A DNA stretch of 64,000 bases from Campylobacter concisus (GTDB taxonomy: Bacteria; Campylobacterota; Campylobacteria; Campylobacterales; Campylobacteraceae): positions 1,612,001 through 1,676,000 of the forward strand of contig NZ_CP012541.1 of NCBI RefSeq assembly GCF_001298465.1, written 5' to 3'. Positions within the stretch are counted from its first letter, which is position 1, and each line of letters begins with the position of its first letter. Below are positions 25,610 to 33,533 of this stretch, piece after piece. The translations under genes and the position numbers were made by a program. Under the pieces are notes generated by a model, which ran no database searches, was not told the origin of the DNA, and saw only the letters and a program-made list of their open reading frames with translations.

Positions 25610-27724
25610 ATGAAAAGCTTAATCATCGTGGAATCTCCTGCAAAAGCAAAGACTATCAAAAATTTCTTAGATAAAAGCTACAACGTCATCGCCTCAAAAG
25701 GTCACATCAGAGACCTGCCAAAAACGAGCTTTGGCATCAAGATAGAGGATGATAAATTTACCCCAGAGTATCGCATCAGTAGCGATCACTCCGCCATCGT
25801 AAAAGAAATAAAAGAGCTTGCCAAGGATGCAGATGAAATTTACCTCGCGACCGATGAGGATAGAGAGGGTGAGGCGATCGCATTTCACATCGCAAATGCT
25901 ATCGGCAAAGAGCCAACAAGCCTGCCTCGCATCGTCTTTCATGAGATCACCAAAAGTGCCATACAAAACGCTCTAAAAAGCCCAAGACACGTCGATATGA
26001 ATAGTGTCAATGCCCAGCAAACAAGGCGTTTGCTCGACCGCATAGTTGGCTACAAGCTAAGTCCGCTTTTAAATTTAAAGATACAAAAAGGCTTAAGTGC
26101 TGGCAGGGTACAAAGTGCGGCACTAAAGATAATAGTTGACCGTGAGCGTGAAATTCAAGCATTTAAGCCGGTTGAGTACTACACTATCGACACCGTCTTT
26201 AAAAAAGATCTAGACGCCGAGCTAGTTAAATTTGAAAATCAAAAGATTGAAAAGCTCACTATCCAAAACCCAGACCGCGCAAAATACATCATCGAAAATT
26301 TACAAAATGAGAAATTTAGCGTCCGAGAGATCGAGAGCAAAGATAGAAAGATCCAGCCAAGCCCGCCATTTATGACCTCAACACTTCAGCAAAGTGCGAG
26401 CAACCGCCTTGGTTTTAGCCCTAAAAAGACGATGATGATCGCACAAAGCCTCTATGAAGGCGTACAAACAAACGAAGGCTTCATGGGTGCGATCACCTAC
26501 ATGAGAACGGATAGCTTAAATTTAGCCAAAGAGGCTGTCGCGGCCGCTAGGGAGCATATCCTCCAAAACTACGGCAAAGAGTATCTGCCGGCCAAAGCGA
26601 TAAGCTACACGACAAGCTCAAAAGGCGCGCAAGAAGCCCACGAAGCGATCCGCCCTACAAATTTAAACTTCACGCCACAAATAGCGGCTAAATTTTTAGA
26701 AAAAGACGCGCTCAAACTCTACACGCTCATCTATAATAGATTTTTAGCCTGCCAAATGAGTGCATGCGTGAGCCAAACGCAAAATGTCTATGTCGTAAGC
26801 GAAAAAGGCGAATTTAAGATAAGCGGCAGAAAGGTAATATTTGACGGCTTTTACAAGGTTTATGGTGAGCTTGATAAGGATAAAATTTTGCCAAATTTAA
26901 AAAAGGGCGACGAGATGAGCTTGCAAAGCATAAAAAGCACGCAAAATTTCACCGAGCCGCCGTCTCGCTACTCTGAAGCCGGTCTTGTTAAAAAGCTAGA
27001 AAGCCTTGGCATCGGCCGCCCAAGCACCTACGCACCGACCATCTCTCTGCTAACATCAAGAGACTACGTAAGGATCGAGAAAAAGCAGCTCATACCAAAC
27101 GAGATCGCATTTAGCATGATAGGCGTTTTAGAGGAGCACTTTAGCAACATCGTCGATAGCGATTTTACATCACATCTTGAAGAAAAGCTCGATGAAATCG
27201 CACTTGACAAGGCCGACTGGCAAAAGGTGTTAAGCGACTTTTACTATCCATTTATGGAAAAAATAAGCGCTGGCAAAACTAGCATAAAAAGCCTAAAAAC
27301 AGCCACTCCGATCGGCGAGAAGTGCCCAGAGTGTGGAAGCGAGCTAGTGCTTAGAAAGGGCAGATACGGCGAATTTATCGCTTGCTCAAATTTCCCAAAA
27401 TGCAAATACTCAAGAAATGTCGCAAAAGATAATGAAAAGAGCGCAGAAACTGGCACTACTGAGGTAGCTAAGCCAAAACGCGAGCTTAAAAAGCTTGACG
27501 TGCCATGTCCAAAATGTGGCGGCGAGATCGTCGAGAGATTTAGTAGGCGCGGTAAATTTTATGGATGTGCCAACTATCCAAAATGCGACTTCGTCTCAAA
27601 CTACGAGCCAGTTGAGCAAAAATGCGACGAATGTGGCGGCGATATGATCAAAAAAGAGCTTAAAAAAGGCACATTTATAGAGTGTACAAAGTGCAAGAAA
27701 AAGACATTAGTCGCTGAAAATTAA
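25610..27724 (+). CDS. topA: DNA topoisomerase I
   Basis: 704 residues. The Toprim domain opens with KSLIIVESPAKAKTIKNF and contains ATDEDREGEAIAFHI; the active-site tyrosine lies in ITYMRTDSLNL (about residue 299). Three C-terminal zinc-ribbon units follow (CPECGSELVLRKGRYGEF, CPKCGGEIVERFSRRGKF, CDECGGDMI). It relaxes negative supercoils through a 5'-phosphotyrosine intermediate. It is followed by bioB as in C. jejuni. Confidence 0.97.
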   Translation: MKSLIIVESPAKAKTIKNFLDKSYNVIASKGHIRDLPKTSFGIKIEDDKFTPEYRISSDHSAIVKEIKELAKDADEIYLATDEDREGEAIAFHIANAIGKEPTSLPRIVFHEITKSAIQNALKSPRHVDMNSVNAQQTRRLLDRIVGYKLSPLLNLKIQKGLSAGRVQSAALKIIVDREREIQAFKPVEYYTIDTVFKKDLDAELVKFENQKIEKLTIQNPDRAKYIIENLQNEKFSVREIESKDRKIQPSPPFMTSTLQQSASNRLGFSPKKTMMIAQSLYEGVQTNEGFMGAITYMRTDSLNLAKEAVAAAREHILQNYGKEYLPAKAISYTTSSKGAQEAHEAIRPTNLNFTPQIAAKFLEKDALKLYTLIYNRFLACQMSACVSQTQNVYVVSEKGEFKISGRKVIFDGFYKVYGELDKDKILPNLKKGDEMSLQSIKSTQNFTEPPSRYSEAGLVKKLESLGIGRPSTYAPTISLLTSRDYVRIEKKQLIPNEIAFSMIGVLEEHFSNIVDSDFTSHLEEKLDEIALDKADWQKVLSDFYYPFMEKISAGKTSIKSLKTATPIGEKCPECGSELVLRKGRYGEFIACSNFPKCKYSRNVAKDNEKSAETGTTEVAKPKRELKKLDVPCPKCGGEIVERFSRRGKFYGCANYPKCDFVSNYEPVEQKCDECGGDMIKKELKKGTFIECTKCKKKTLVAEN

Positions 27725-27829
27725 AAATTTATAGTCGAATTTGAGCCATTTTGGTTTGGATTTGACTTTATTCGCAAAATACATTTTTACTTATTTGCTT
27801 ATATGCTCAAAATTTAAACCTATCAAAGT

Positions 27830-27835
27830 TATAAT
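27830..27835 (+). promoter_or_regulatory. -10 box of bioB
   Basis: TATAAT 21 bases before the bioB ATG, preceded by AT-rich DNA; RBS AAGGAT follows. Confidence 0.55.
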
Positions 27836-27855
27836 ACGCCAAAAAAGGATGAAAT

Positions 27856-28695
27856 ATGAAAACAATTATGCTCTGTGCGATATGTTCGGTGACTCAAGGA
27901 AATTGCGGTGAGGACTGCGCTTATTGCACGCAAAGTGCCAAAGCTGGCGCTAATATCACGAAATTTAAAGAAAAAAGCGTGCAGCAGGTGGTGGACGAGG
28001 CTAAAATGGCTTATAAAAACCACGCTCTTGGCTTTTGCTTAGTTACAAGCGGTGCTAGACTAAATGATAAAAAGACTGACTATATCGCATCTTTAGCAAG
28101 AGCTGTGAGCAAAGAAGTGCCAAATTTGATGCTTATCGCGTGCAACGGCATGGCGACTTATGAGCAACTTTGCGAGCTCAAAAAAGCTGGCGTTTTTAGC
28201 TACAACCACAACCTTGAAACAAGCCGAGAATTTTTTCCAAAAATTTGTAAAACACACACTTGGGACGAGAGATATCAGACAAATTTAGATGCAAAAAGAG
28301 CTAGGCTTATGCTTTGCACTGGTGGAATTTACGGCGTTGGCGAGAGTGAGGTCGATAGAGTAAGCTTTAGAGCTGGTCTAAAAGAGCTTGAGCCATTTTC
28401 ATCGCCGATAAATTTTTTCATAAAAAATGAATCTCTAAGTCTTGATCTGCCCCCTCTTAGTGTGGATGAAGCCCTAAAGATCGTACGTGATACCAAAAGC
28501 GCTCTTCCAGAAACTAGAGTCATGATAGCTGGTGGCAGAGAGAAAATTTTAGGCGATAGACAATACGAGATCTTTGAAAATGGCGCAGATGCGATCGTCA
28601 TTGGCGACTACCTCACCGCAAAAGGCGAGAAAGCTAGCAAGGATATTGAGGAGCTTACAAAGCGAGGTTTTAGCTTCGCAAGTATCTGTCACTAA
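27856..28695 (+). CDS. bioB: Biotin synthase
   Basis: 279 residues, the short Campylobacter/Helicobacter form (E. coli BioB is about 346). The radical-SAM cysteines are in GNCGEDCAYCTQSAK (CxxxCxxC). Further family segments are YNHNLETSREFFPKIC, GGIYGVGESEVDR and MIAGGREKILGDRQ. It inserts sulfur into dethiobiotin. AccB in this window needs its product. The stop overlaps the crcB start by one base (TAATG). Confidence 0.95.
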   Translation: MKTIMLCAICSVTQGNCGEDCAYCTQSAKAGANITKFKEKSVQQVVDEAKMAYKNHALGFCLVTSGARLNDKKTDYIASLARAVSKEVPNLMLIACNGMATYEQLCELKKAGVFSYNHNLETSREFFPKICKTHTWDERYQTNLDAKRARLMLCTGGIYGVGESEVDRVSFRAGLKELEPFSSPINFFIKNESLSLDLPPLSVDEALKIVRDTKSALPETRVMIAGGREKILGDRQYEIFENGADAIVIGDYLTAKGEKASKDIEELTKRGFSFASICH

Positions 28696-29048
28696 TGCTT
28701 GTAAATTTACTTTTCGCAGGGCTTGGAGGCTTTATCGGGGCTGGATGCAGGTTCTTAGCTGGCGAACTGCTAAAATTTAGCCACTTTCCGCTAGCTACGC
28801 TTGGCGTAAATGTGCTTGGTAGCTTTATTATCGGCGTTTTGTTTTGTCTAAATTTAAGCCAAAGCGTGAGAGTATTTTTGGTCATTGGCATACTTGGCGG
28901 ATTTACAACATTTTCAAGCTTTAGCCTTGATAGTGTGAAATTTTTACTAGAAGGCGAGCTGGTAAAAGGCTTTTTAAATATCTTTTTAAACCTTATTCTT
29001 TGCTTACTTGCAAGCTATCTTGGAATTTTGCTTGGTAAAAATTTGTGA
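28695..29048 (+). CDS. crcB: Fluoride channel CrcB/Fluc
   Basis: 117 residues with four hydrophobic helices. Family motifs: GGFIGAGCRFL near the start, TLGVNVLGSFIIG, and GGFTTFSSFSLD in helix 3, whose phenylalanines line the fluoride path. Fluc proteins form dual-topology dimers that let fluoride out of the cell. It is coupled to bioB by a one-base overlap. I looked for a fluoride riboswitch before it and saw none. Confidence 0.93.
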   Translation: MLVNLLFAGLGGFIGAGCRFLAGELLKFSHFPLATLGVNVLGSFIIGVLFCLNLSQSVRVFLVIGILGGFTTFSSFSLDSVKFLLEGELVKGFLNIFLNLILCLLASYLGILLGKNL

Positions 29049-29180
29049 GGTTTTTAAGGTACGCAACAAAATAACTTTATCTATGCCATTTTTAAATTTT
29101 AAAGCTTCACTCACTCGCCACTAAATTTAGAGCCGTGATATGCTCGCTTTAATTTACTCAAATTTATCTGATAACAAATC

Positions 29181-29209
29181 GCATGCAGTGCGTTAGCACT
29201 GGAGCATGC
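29181..29209. other. Hairpin 1 of repeat copy A
   Basis: GCATGC-AGTGC, loop GTTA, GCACT, 3-base bulge GGA, GCATGC: 11 base pairs with one bulge. Copy B keeps the stem with the same bulge length. Confidence 0.75.
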
Positions 29210-29239
29210 CACCTCTAACGTTGTCGGGGTTAGGGGATC

Positions 29240-29289
29240 GTTAAGGGGGAAGGAAGCGACTTCGTAATTCAAGCCTCTTCCCCCTTAAC
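29240..29289. other. Hairpin 2 of repeat copy A
   Basis: GTTAAGGGGGAAG and CTTCCCCCTTAAC form a perfect 13-bp stem around a 24-base loop holding GCGACTTCGTAATTCAAGCC. No T run follows on either strand, so it is not a standard terminator. Confidence 0.8.
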
Positions 29290-29448
29290 AAAGAAACAAA
29301 ACTTTAAATTTCTAAAAACCTTAATTTATAAATTTTAAAATTCCATTCACTCGCAAGAATTGACTACTGGTTTTGGGTCTTATGAAGCTTGCCACTAGAG
29401 CCGAAATTACTTGCTTATAAAATTTTAAAATTTGATAGAGTTTTACCC

Positions 29449-29477
29449 GCATGCAGTGCGCCAGCACTATTGCGTGC
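29449..29477. other. Hairpin 1 of repeat copy B
   Basis: GCATGC-AGTGC, loop GCCA, GCACT, bulge ATT, GCGTGC. Relative to copy A the distal arm has changed GCATGC to GCGTGC, which still pairs through G-T. Confidence 0.75.
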
Positions 29478-29493
29478 ACTTTGAGCGTGTTAA

Positions 29494-29525
29494 GGGATTG
29501 GGGGATATAAAGGGGGATAAGGGGG
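29494..29525 (+). other. Potential G-quadruplex in repeat copy B
   Basis: Four G runs of 3, 5, 5 and 5 separated by loops of 3, 7 and 4 bases satisfy the G3+N1-7 rule. The runs overlap the left arm of hairpin 2, so the two structures would exclude each other. Copy A has three long runs and a shorter fourth one with an 8-base gap. Confidence 0.5.
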
Positions 29526-29561
29526 CGACTTACGCAATTCAAGCCCCTTTGTCCCCCTTTA
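29508..29561. other. Hairpin 2 of repeat copy B
   Basis: TAAAGGGGGA pairs perfectly with TCCCCCTTTA, and the stem continues for 8 more pairs (two G-T) to an 18-base loop containing CGACTTACGCAATTCAAG. The outer pair change T-A in copy A to A-T in copy B (29242/29287 versus 29509/29560) is compensatory. Confidence 0.8.
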
Positions 29562-29596
29562 AGTAAATTTCATCAATCTATGTGCAAATTTTAAAT

Positions 29597-29660
29597 TTCA
29601 TTCACTCACAAGAATTGGCTAGTAAAATTTGATGAAATTTAACAAAACCGCATGCAGTGC
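29597..29660. repeat. Structured intergenic repeat, truncated copy C
   Basis: ATTCACTCACAAGAATTG (29600-29617) and CGCATGCAGTGC (29649-29660) reproduce the first box and the left arm of hairpin 1, but the right arm and hairpin 2 are missing. The copy ends about 25 bases before the stop of the next gene on the minus strand. Confidence 0.7.
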
Positions 29661-29683
29661 AAAACACCACCACATCCACCTTT

Positions 29684-30166
29684 CTATCTAGCTTCTACCT
29701 TTGGCATCTGAAGCATAAAATTTCTAGCCTCACTTAAAAGTACAGGCTTAAGCCCATCTACCAGAGTTTTTGGATCATAAATTCTTTCATATGAAAGTAT
29801 TAAGACTCCATCTTTTTTAAGTAAAAAGTGGATTATTTCTATATTTTTACTGCTAGTTTCATCTTTTATGAGAGCTAAAATTTGATCATTCTCTTCACTA
29901 TAAAGCACCTCTTTAGCCTCTTTTATCTTTCTTTTTAGCTCAGCAAGCATACTTTCACTTTTTATATTTTTGTCAAATTTCACTCTAAATCCTACAAAAT
30001 GCTCATCAAAATTTTCATTTTTTAAAAAGTAAAAACTCTCATCTTTGGCTGTATTTTTCTTATAAAAAACGCTTCCATCAAATTTAAAACTTTGAACCAA
30101 ACTTAGCTCGTCTGCAAAGCCAAAAATTCCAAAAAACATCAAGACAAAAAATAGAAATTTACACAT
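29684..30166 (-). CDS. Secreted protein of unknown function
   Basis: 160 residues from MCKFLFFVLMFFGIFG. This start is preferred over one 30 codons upstream because it follows GGAG at a good distance and gives a clean signal peptide (cleavage near GFA-DE). The mature part is alpha/beta-like and charged (KRKIKEAKEVLYSEENDQ, then LLKKDGVLILSYERIYDPKT) with no cysteines or known motif. Transcribed away from the antiporter gene and toward the repeat region. I do not recognise the family. Confidence 0.6.
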   Translation of the reverse strand: MCKFLFFVLMFFGIFGFADELSLVQSFKFDGSVFYKKNTAKDESFYFLKNENFDEHFVGFRVKFDKNIKSESMLAELKRKIKEAKEVLYSEENDQILALIKDETSSKNIEIIHFLLKKDGVLILSYERIYDPKTLVDGLKPVLLSEARNFMLQMPKVEAR

Positions 30167-30283
30167 AAATTTGCACTCCAAATTTTTAAAAATTTGTCGC
30201 CATTTTGCCCAAAAATCGCTTAGCTTAATCAAAAAATAACAAAGCTTTTTATACAATCAAACATTTTTAATTTAAGGATCTTT

Positions 30284-31447
30284 TTGCAATTACATCAAGC
30301 GAGCGAGCTTAGTATTCTTGTCGTTTTGGCATTTATCGTCTTTGCTTCGCCTTATATTTCTAAAATTTTACGCATTCCTGTCGCTCCTGCTGAGATAATA
30401 CTTGGGGCACTAGCTAGCTACATCGGACTTGTCGGCGAAAATGAGATGTTTAAGCTAATTAGCGAAGTTGGCTTTTTCTTTTTGATGTTTCTAGCTGGCA
30501 TGGAGATTGATCTTAGAATGCTTATAAACATTGACCGCAAAATTTTACGTCTGGGGCTTATCTATCTTGCGCTCATTTACTCGCTAGCAACTGCACTTAC
30601 GTTTAGTCTTGATCTTAGTTTGCTTTATATTATCATTATCCCGATAATGGCCGTTGGCATGATATTTACGCTATTTAAAGAGTATGGCAGAGATGTGAAA
30701 TGGCTAAATTTAAGCATGCTTATTGCAACTATTGGCGAGCTTATAAGCATTACGCTTTTGACATTTATAGCAGCCTATTTGCAGTTTGGAGCTAGTATAA
30801 ATTTATGGCTAACGATTGGCTATTTGATCTTATTTTTAGCTATCAGCGTACTTAGCTTTAAAATTTTAGATGTGCTTTTTTGGTGGTATCCGGGGCTTAA
30901 AGTGATCCTTATGCCACACTACGATAAGGATGAAAAAGATATTAGGCTAAGCATTGCGGTATTTTTTTCGATGATTGCACTTATGTTTTATTTGAATTTA
31001 GAAGTTGCCTTTGGCGCGTTTATCGCAGGTATGTTTATAGCTACGTTTTTTGATCATAAAAAAGACTTACCGCACAAGCTTTCAAGCTTTGGATTTGGAT
31101 TTTTGGTACCGATATTTTTTATACACATAGGCTCAACTTTCAAGCTCTCAAGCCTAAGCTCAAATGAAGTGATAAAAGATGCTATTTTTATATTTTGTGC
31201 GATGCTTGCTACAAGGCTTTTTTCAAGTGTGTTATTTGTAGGAAAATTAGGGCTTAAGGGGATATTTTTGTTTTCTCTCTCACAATCCATGCCACTAACG
31301 CTTCTAGTAGCAGTTGCTACTATCGCACACAGATCAGGTGAGATAAGTGATTATTCTTACTCATCTTTTATCCTAGCAAGCCTAGCTCAAGCTATAATAG
31401 GGACAATAATTATAAAATTTCTAATGCAATCAAGAAGCAAGGAGTAA
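30284..31447 (+). CDS. Cation:proton antiporter (CPA2, Na+/H+ exchanger family)
   Basis: 387 residues from a TTG start 5 bases after AAGGATC. About eleven to thirteen hydrophobic helices; family features are IPVAPAEIILGALASYIGL, EVGFFFLMFLAGMEIDLRM and NLEVAFGAFIAGMFIATFF. Such proteins exchange Na+ or K+ for H+ across the inner membrane. The protein ends at helix 13 without a C-terminal TrkA domain. It precedes gltA by 2 bases, so the two are likely co-transcribed. Confidence 0.87.
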   Translation: MQLHQASELSILVVLAFIVFASPYISKILRIPVAPAEIILGALASYIGLVGENEMFKLISEVGFFFLMFLAGMEIDLRMLINIDRKILRLGLIYLALIYSLATALTFSLDLSLLYIIIIPIMAVGMIFTLFKEYGRDVKWLNLSMLIATIGELISITLLTFIAAYLQFGASINLWLTIGYLILFLAISVLSFKILDVLFWWYPGLKVILMPHYDKDEKDIRLSIAVFFSMIALMFYLNLEVAFGAFIAGMFIATFFDHKKDLPHKLSSFGFGFLVPIFFIHIGSTFKLSSLSSNEVIKDAIFIFCAMLATRLFSSVLFVGKLGLKGIFLFSLSQSMPLTLLVAVATIAHRSGEISDYSYSSFILASLAQAIIGTIIIKFLMQSRSKE

Positions 31448-31449
31448 AA

Positions 31450-32727
31450 ATGTCATCAAATACAGCTACGCTAACTGATAACAGAACTGGCAAGAGTTAC
31501 GAGTTTCCTATACTAAAAGGCACTATGGGACCTGATGTGATAGACATCTCGACATTTTTTAGTGATACTGGAATGTTTACTTTTGACAGAGGTTATACTT
31601 CAACTGCGATGTGTCGCTCGGCGATAACTTACATAGACGGCTTAAAAGGCGAGCTAATGTATAGAGGTTATGATATCGCGTATTTGGCTGAAAATAAGAC
31701 ATTTTTAGACGTGGCATATTTACTCTTAAACAAAGAGCTTCCAACAAATGATCAGTATATAAATTTTAAAACCGAGCTTAAAAAAAGAAGCTTTATACAT
31801 GAAGGCATGATGAAGCTATTTGATGCATTTCCAGACAAAGCTCACCCTATGGCGATCTTGCAAGCAGCGGTCTCAGCCCTAAGTGCCTTTTACTCAGATC
31901 ACTTAAATATGGATAAACCTGAAGAGTATCACGAGATGGCTATGCGTATAATCGCTAAAATTCCAACGATCGCGGCCTTTAGCTACCGCTACTCACGCGG
32001 ACTTCCTATCATCTATCCAAATTTAGATCGTGGCTTTACTGAAAATTTCCTCTACATGATGAGAGGCTATCCATATGAGCATGTCGATCTTAAGCCTATC
32101 GAGATAAAAGCACTTGATACGGTCTTTATGCTGCACGCAGATCACGAGCAAAACGCTTCAACGACGACTGTTAGAACCGTTGGCTCAACGCATGCTCACC
32201 CATACGCATGTATAAGTGCAGGTATCGGAGCACTTTGGGGCTGGGCTCATGGCGGCGCAAACGAGGGCGTTATCCGTCAGCTTGAAGAGATCGGCTCAGT
32301 CGCAAACGTCGATAGATACATCGCTAGAGCGAAGGATAAAAACGATCCATTTAGGCTAATGGGCTTTGGTCACAGAGTCTATAAAAACTTTGACCCTCGC
32401 GCAAAAGTGCTTAAGAAGATGAGAGATCAGCTTATGGATGAGATAGGCATTAACTCAGAGCTTATCAAGATCGCAAACCGCATTGAGGAGATCGCGCTAA
32501 ATGATGACTATTTTGTGAGTAGAAATTTATATCCAAACGTTGATTTTCACTCAGGACTCATCCTAAAGGCGCTTGGCATACCAAATAATATGTTTGCCGT
32601 CATCTTTGTCATCGGCAGGACTCCAGGCTGGATCAGCCAGTGGATCGAGCTAAAAGAGCAAGATACAATAAAGATCGTCCGCCCAAGACAGCTTTATGTT
32701 GGAGAGGCAAACAGAACACCAAAATGA
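31450..32727 (+). CDS. gltA: Citrate synthase
   Basis: 425 residues, type II hexameric form. Signature residues are in LHADHEQNASTTTVR, WGWAHGGANEGVIRQL and GFGHRVYKNFDPRA (catalytic His, His and, near the end, Asp in NVDFHSG). It condenses acetyl-CoA with oxaloacetate at the entry of the citric acid cycle. Its stop overlaps the next gene's ATG by 4 bases. Confidence 0.97.
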   Translation: MSSNTATLTDNRTGKSYEFPILKGTMGPDVIDISTFFSDTGMFTFDRGYTSTAMCRSAITYIDGLKGELMYRGYDIAYLAENKTFLDVAYLLLNKELPTNDQYINFKTELKKRSFIHEGMMKLFDAFPDKAHPMAILQAAVSALSAFYSDHLNMDKPEEYHEMAMRIIAKIPTIAAFSYRYSRGLPIIYPNLDRGFTENFLYMMRGYPYEHVDLKPIEIKALDTVFMLHADHEQNASTTTVRTVGSTHAHPYACISAGIGALWGWAHGGANEGVIRQLEEIGSVANVDRYIARAKDKNDPFRLMGFGHRVYKNFDPRAKVLKKMRDQLMDEIGINSELIKIANRIEEIALNDDYFVSRNLYPNVDFHSGLILKALGIPNNMFAVIFVIGRTPGWISQWIELKEQDTIKIVRPRQLYVGEANRTPK

Positions 32728-33530
32728 GCGAGCTTCTAAATTTAGCTAAAAAAGCAGCCGTTAATGCTGGAGCGCAAATAATGAAATTTTACTCTGCAGA
32801 TAATACGGCTCTTAAAGTCTGCCTAAAAGATGACAGCTCACCACTAACTAGCGCTGATCTAGCCGCAAATGAAGTGATACTAAAAGAGCTAAGCAAAAGC
32901 GGGATAAAAATTTGCTCTGAAGAGAGTATCTTGCAAGAAAGCGATAAAGACGAGTTTTGGCTCGTAGATCCTCTTGATGGCACTAAAGAATTTCTAGCTA
33001 GAAACGGCGAATTTTGCGTTTGCATAGCGCTTATAAAAAAAGCTAGGCCGGTGCTTGGCGTGATATTTATCCCAGTTAGTAAAGAGCTTTTTTATGCTGA
33101 TGAAAACGGCGCTTTTAAAGAAATTTTAGGTGACAATGATGAAATCATAAAGAGAGTTGATCTAAACAAAAAAGATAAAAATTTAGACAATCTAATCTTT
33201 TCAAGCAGAAGAGGCGACGCCAAAGAGATAGAATTTATAGGACAGAGCTTAAATTTTGAGCAAAGGTGCATCGGCTCAGCCATAAAATTTTGCCGTTTGG
33301 TTGAATTTGGCGGAGCTTATTTGAGATTTGCCCCAAGCTACCTTTGGGACAATGCAGCAGGAGAAGCGCTCGTAAATTTTTGTGGCGGAAAAGTATTTGA
33401 CGCTAATAGTAGTAAAGAGATGAGCTACGAGCTTGCTGATTTAAAAAGTCCATTTTTTATAGCTCTCTCAAAAAACACACTAAATCTAAAAGATAAAATC
33501 ACACAACTATATAAACAAAGTAAAACTTAA
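32724..33530 (+). CDS. cysQ: 3'(2'),5'-bisphosphate nucleotidase / inositol monophosphatase family (CysQ-like)
   Basis: 268 residues from MSELLNLAKKAA. This ATG overlaps the gltA stop (ATGA); a longer upstream frame inside gltA is not used. The metal-binding motifs are present: CSEES near residue 72, VDPLDGTKEF near residue 88, and WDNAAGEALV near residue 211. The family removes the 3'-phosphate of PAP/PAPS or dephosphorylates sugar phosphates in the cytoplasm. The DPLDGTKEF form with K-E-F favours CysQ over SuhB. Confidence 0.85.
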   Translation: MSELLNLAKKAAVNAGAQIMKFYSADNTALKVCLKDDSSPLTSADLAANEVILKELSKSGIKICSEESILQESDKDEFWLVDPLDGTKEFLARNGEFCVCIALIKKARPVLGVIFIPVSKELFYADENGAFKEILGDNDEIIKRVDLNKKDKNLDNLIFSSRRGDAKEIEFIGQSLNFEQRCIGSAIKFCRLVEFGGAYLRFAPSYLWDNAAGEALVNFCGGKVFDANSSKEMSYELADLKSPFFIALSKNTLNLKDKITQLYKQSKT

Positions 33531-33533
33531 ACC

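Larger units (their letters stand above)
29105..29290. repeat. Structured intergenic repeat, copy A
   Basis: Order of parts: a CACTCGCCACTAAA box, an AT-rich spacer, the motif CGCATGCAGTGCG with hairpin 1, a G-rich linker, and long hairpin 2 with a conserved loop. Copy B repeats both hairpins 268 bases further on. The copy lies between convergent genes (crcB and the gene ending at 29684), so it is not the leader of either. I do not recognise it as a named RNA or mobile element. Confidence 0.8.
29344..29565. repeat. Structured intergenic repeat, copy B
   Basis: Starts with ATTCACTCGCAAGAATTG (29345-29362), then GCCACTAGAGCCG (compare GCCACTAAATTTAGAGCCG in copy A), an AT-rich part, hairpin 1, a G-rich linker and hairpin 2. 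Bases differ from copy A in the stems while pairing is kept, and the loop of hairpin 2 is nearly identical, which points to selection on a folded structure. Nothing codes for protein here. Confidence 0.8.

Noticed and set aside
28600-28695. Fluoride riboswitch before crcB
   Set aside because: crcB is coupled to bioB by a one-base overlap and the preceding bases are bioB coding sequence without the riboswitch core.
29240-29289. Ordinary Rho-independent terminators for crcB
   Set aside because: Neither strand has a T run after the stem, the stem lies about 190 bases after the crcB stop, and the loop is conserved between copies, which terminators do not need.
29240-29561. Integron attC sites
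   Set aside because: GTTAAGG and CCTTAAC ends look like core sites, but their orientation is reversed relative to attC, no cassette genes lie between them, and no integron integrase is present.
29105-29660. CRISPR array
   Set aside because: Units are about 200-270 bases long with internal structure and differ between copies; there are no short direct repeats with unique spacers and no cas genes.
32640-32723. Longer N-terminus for the CysQ-like protein
   Set aside because: These codons overlap gltA coding sequence; the ATG at 32724 overlaps the gltA stop and gives the family N-terminus.
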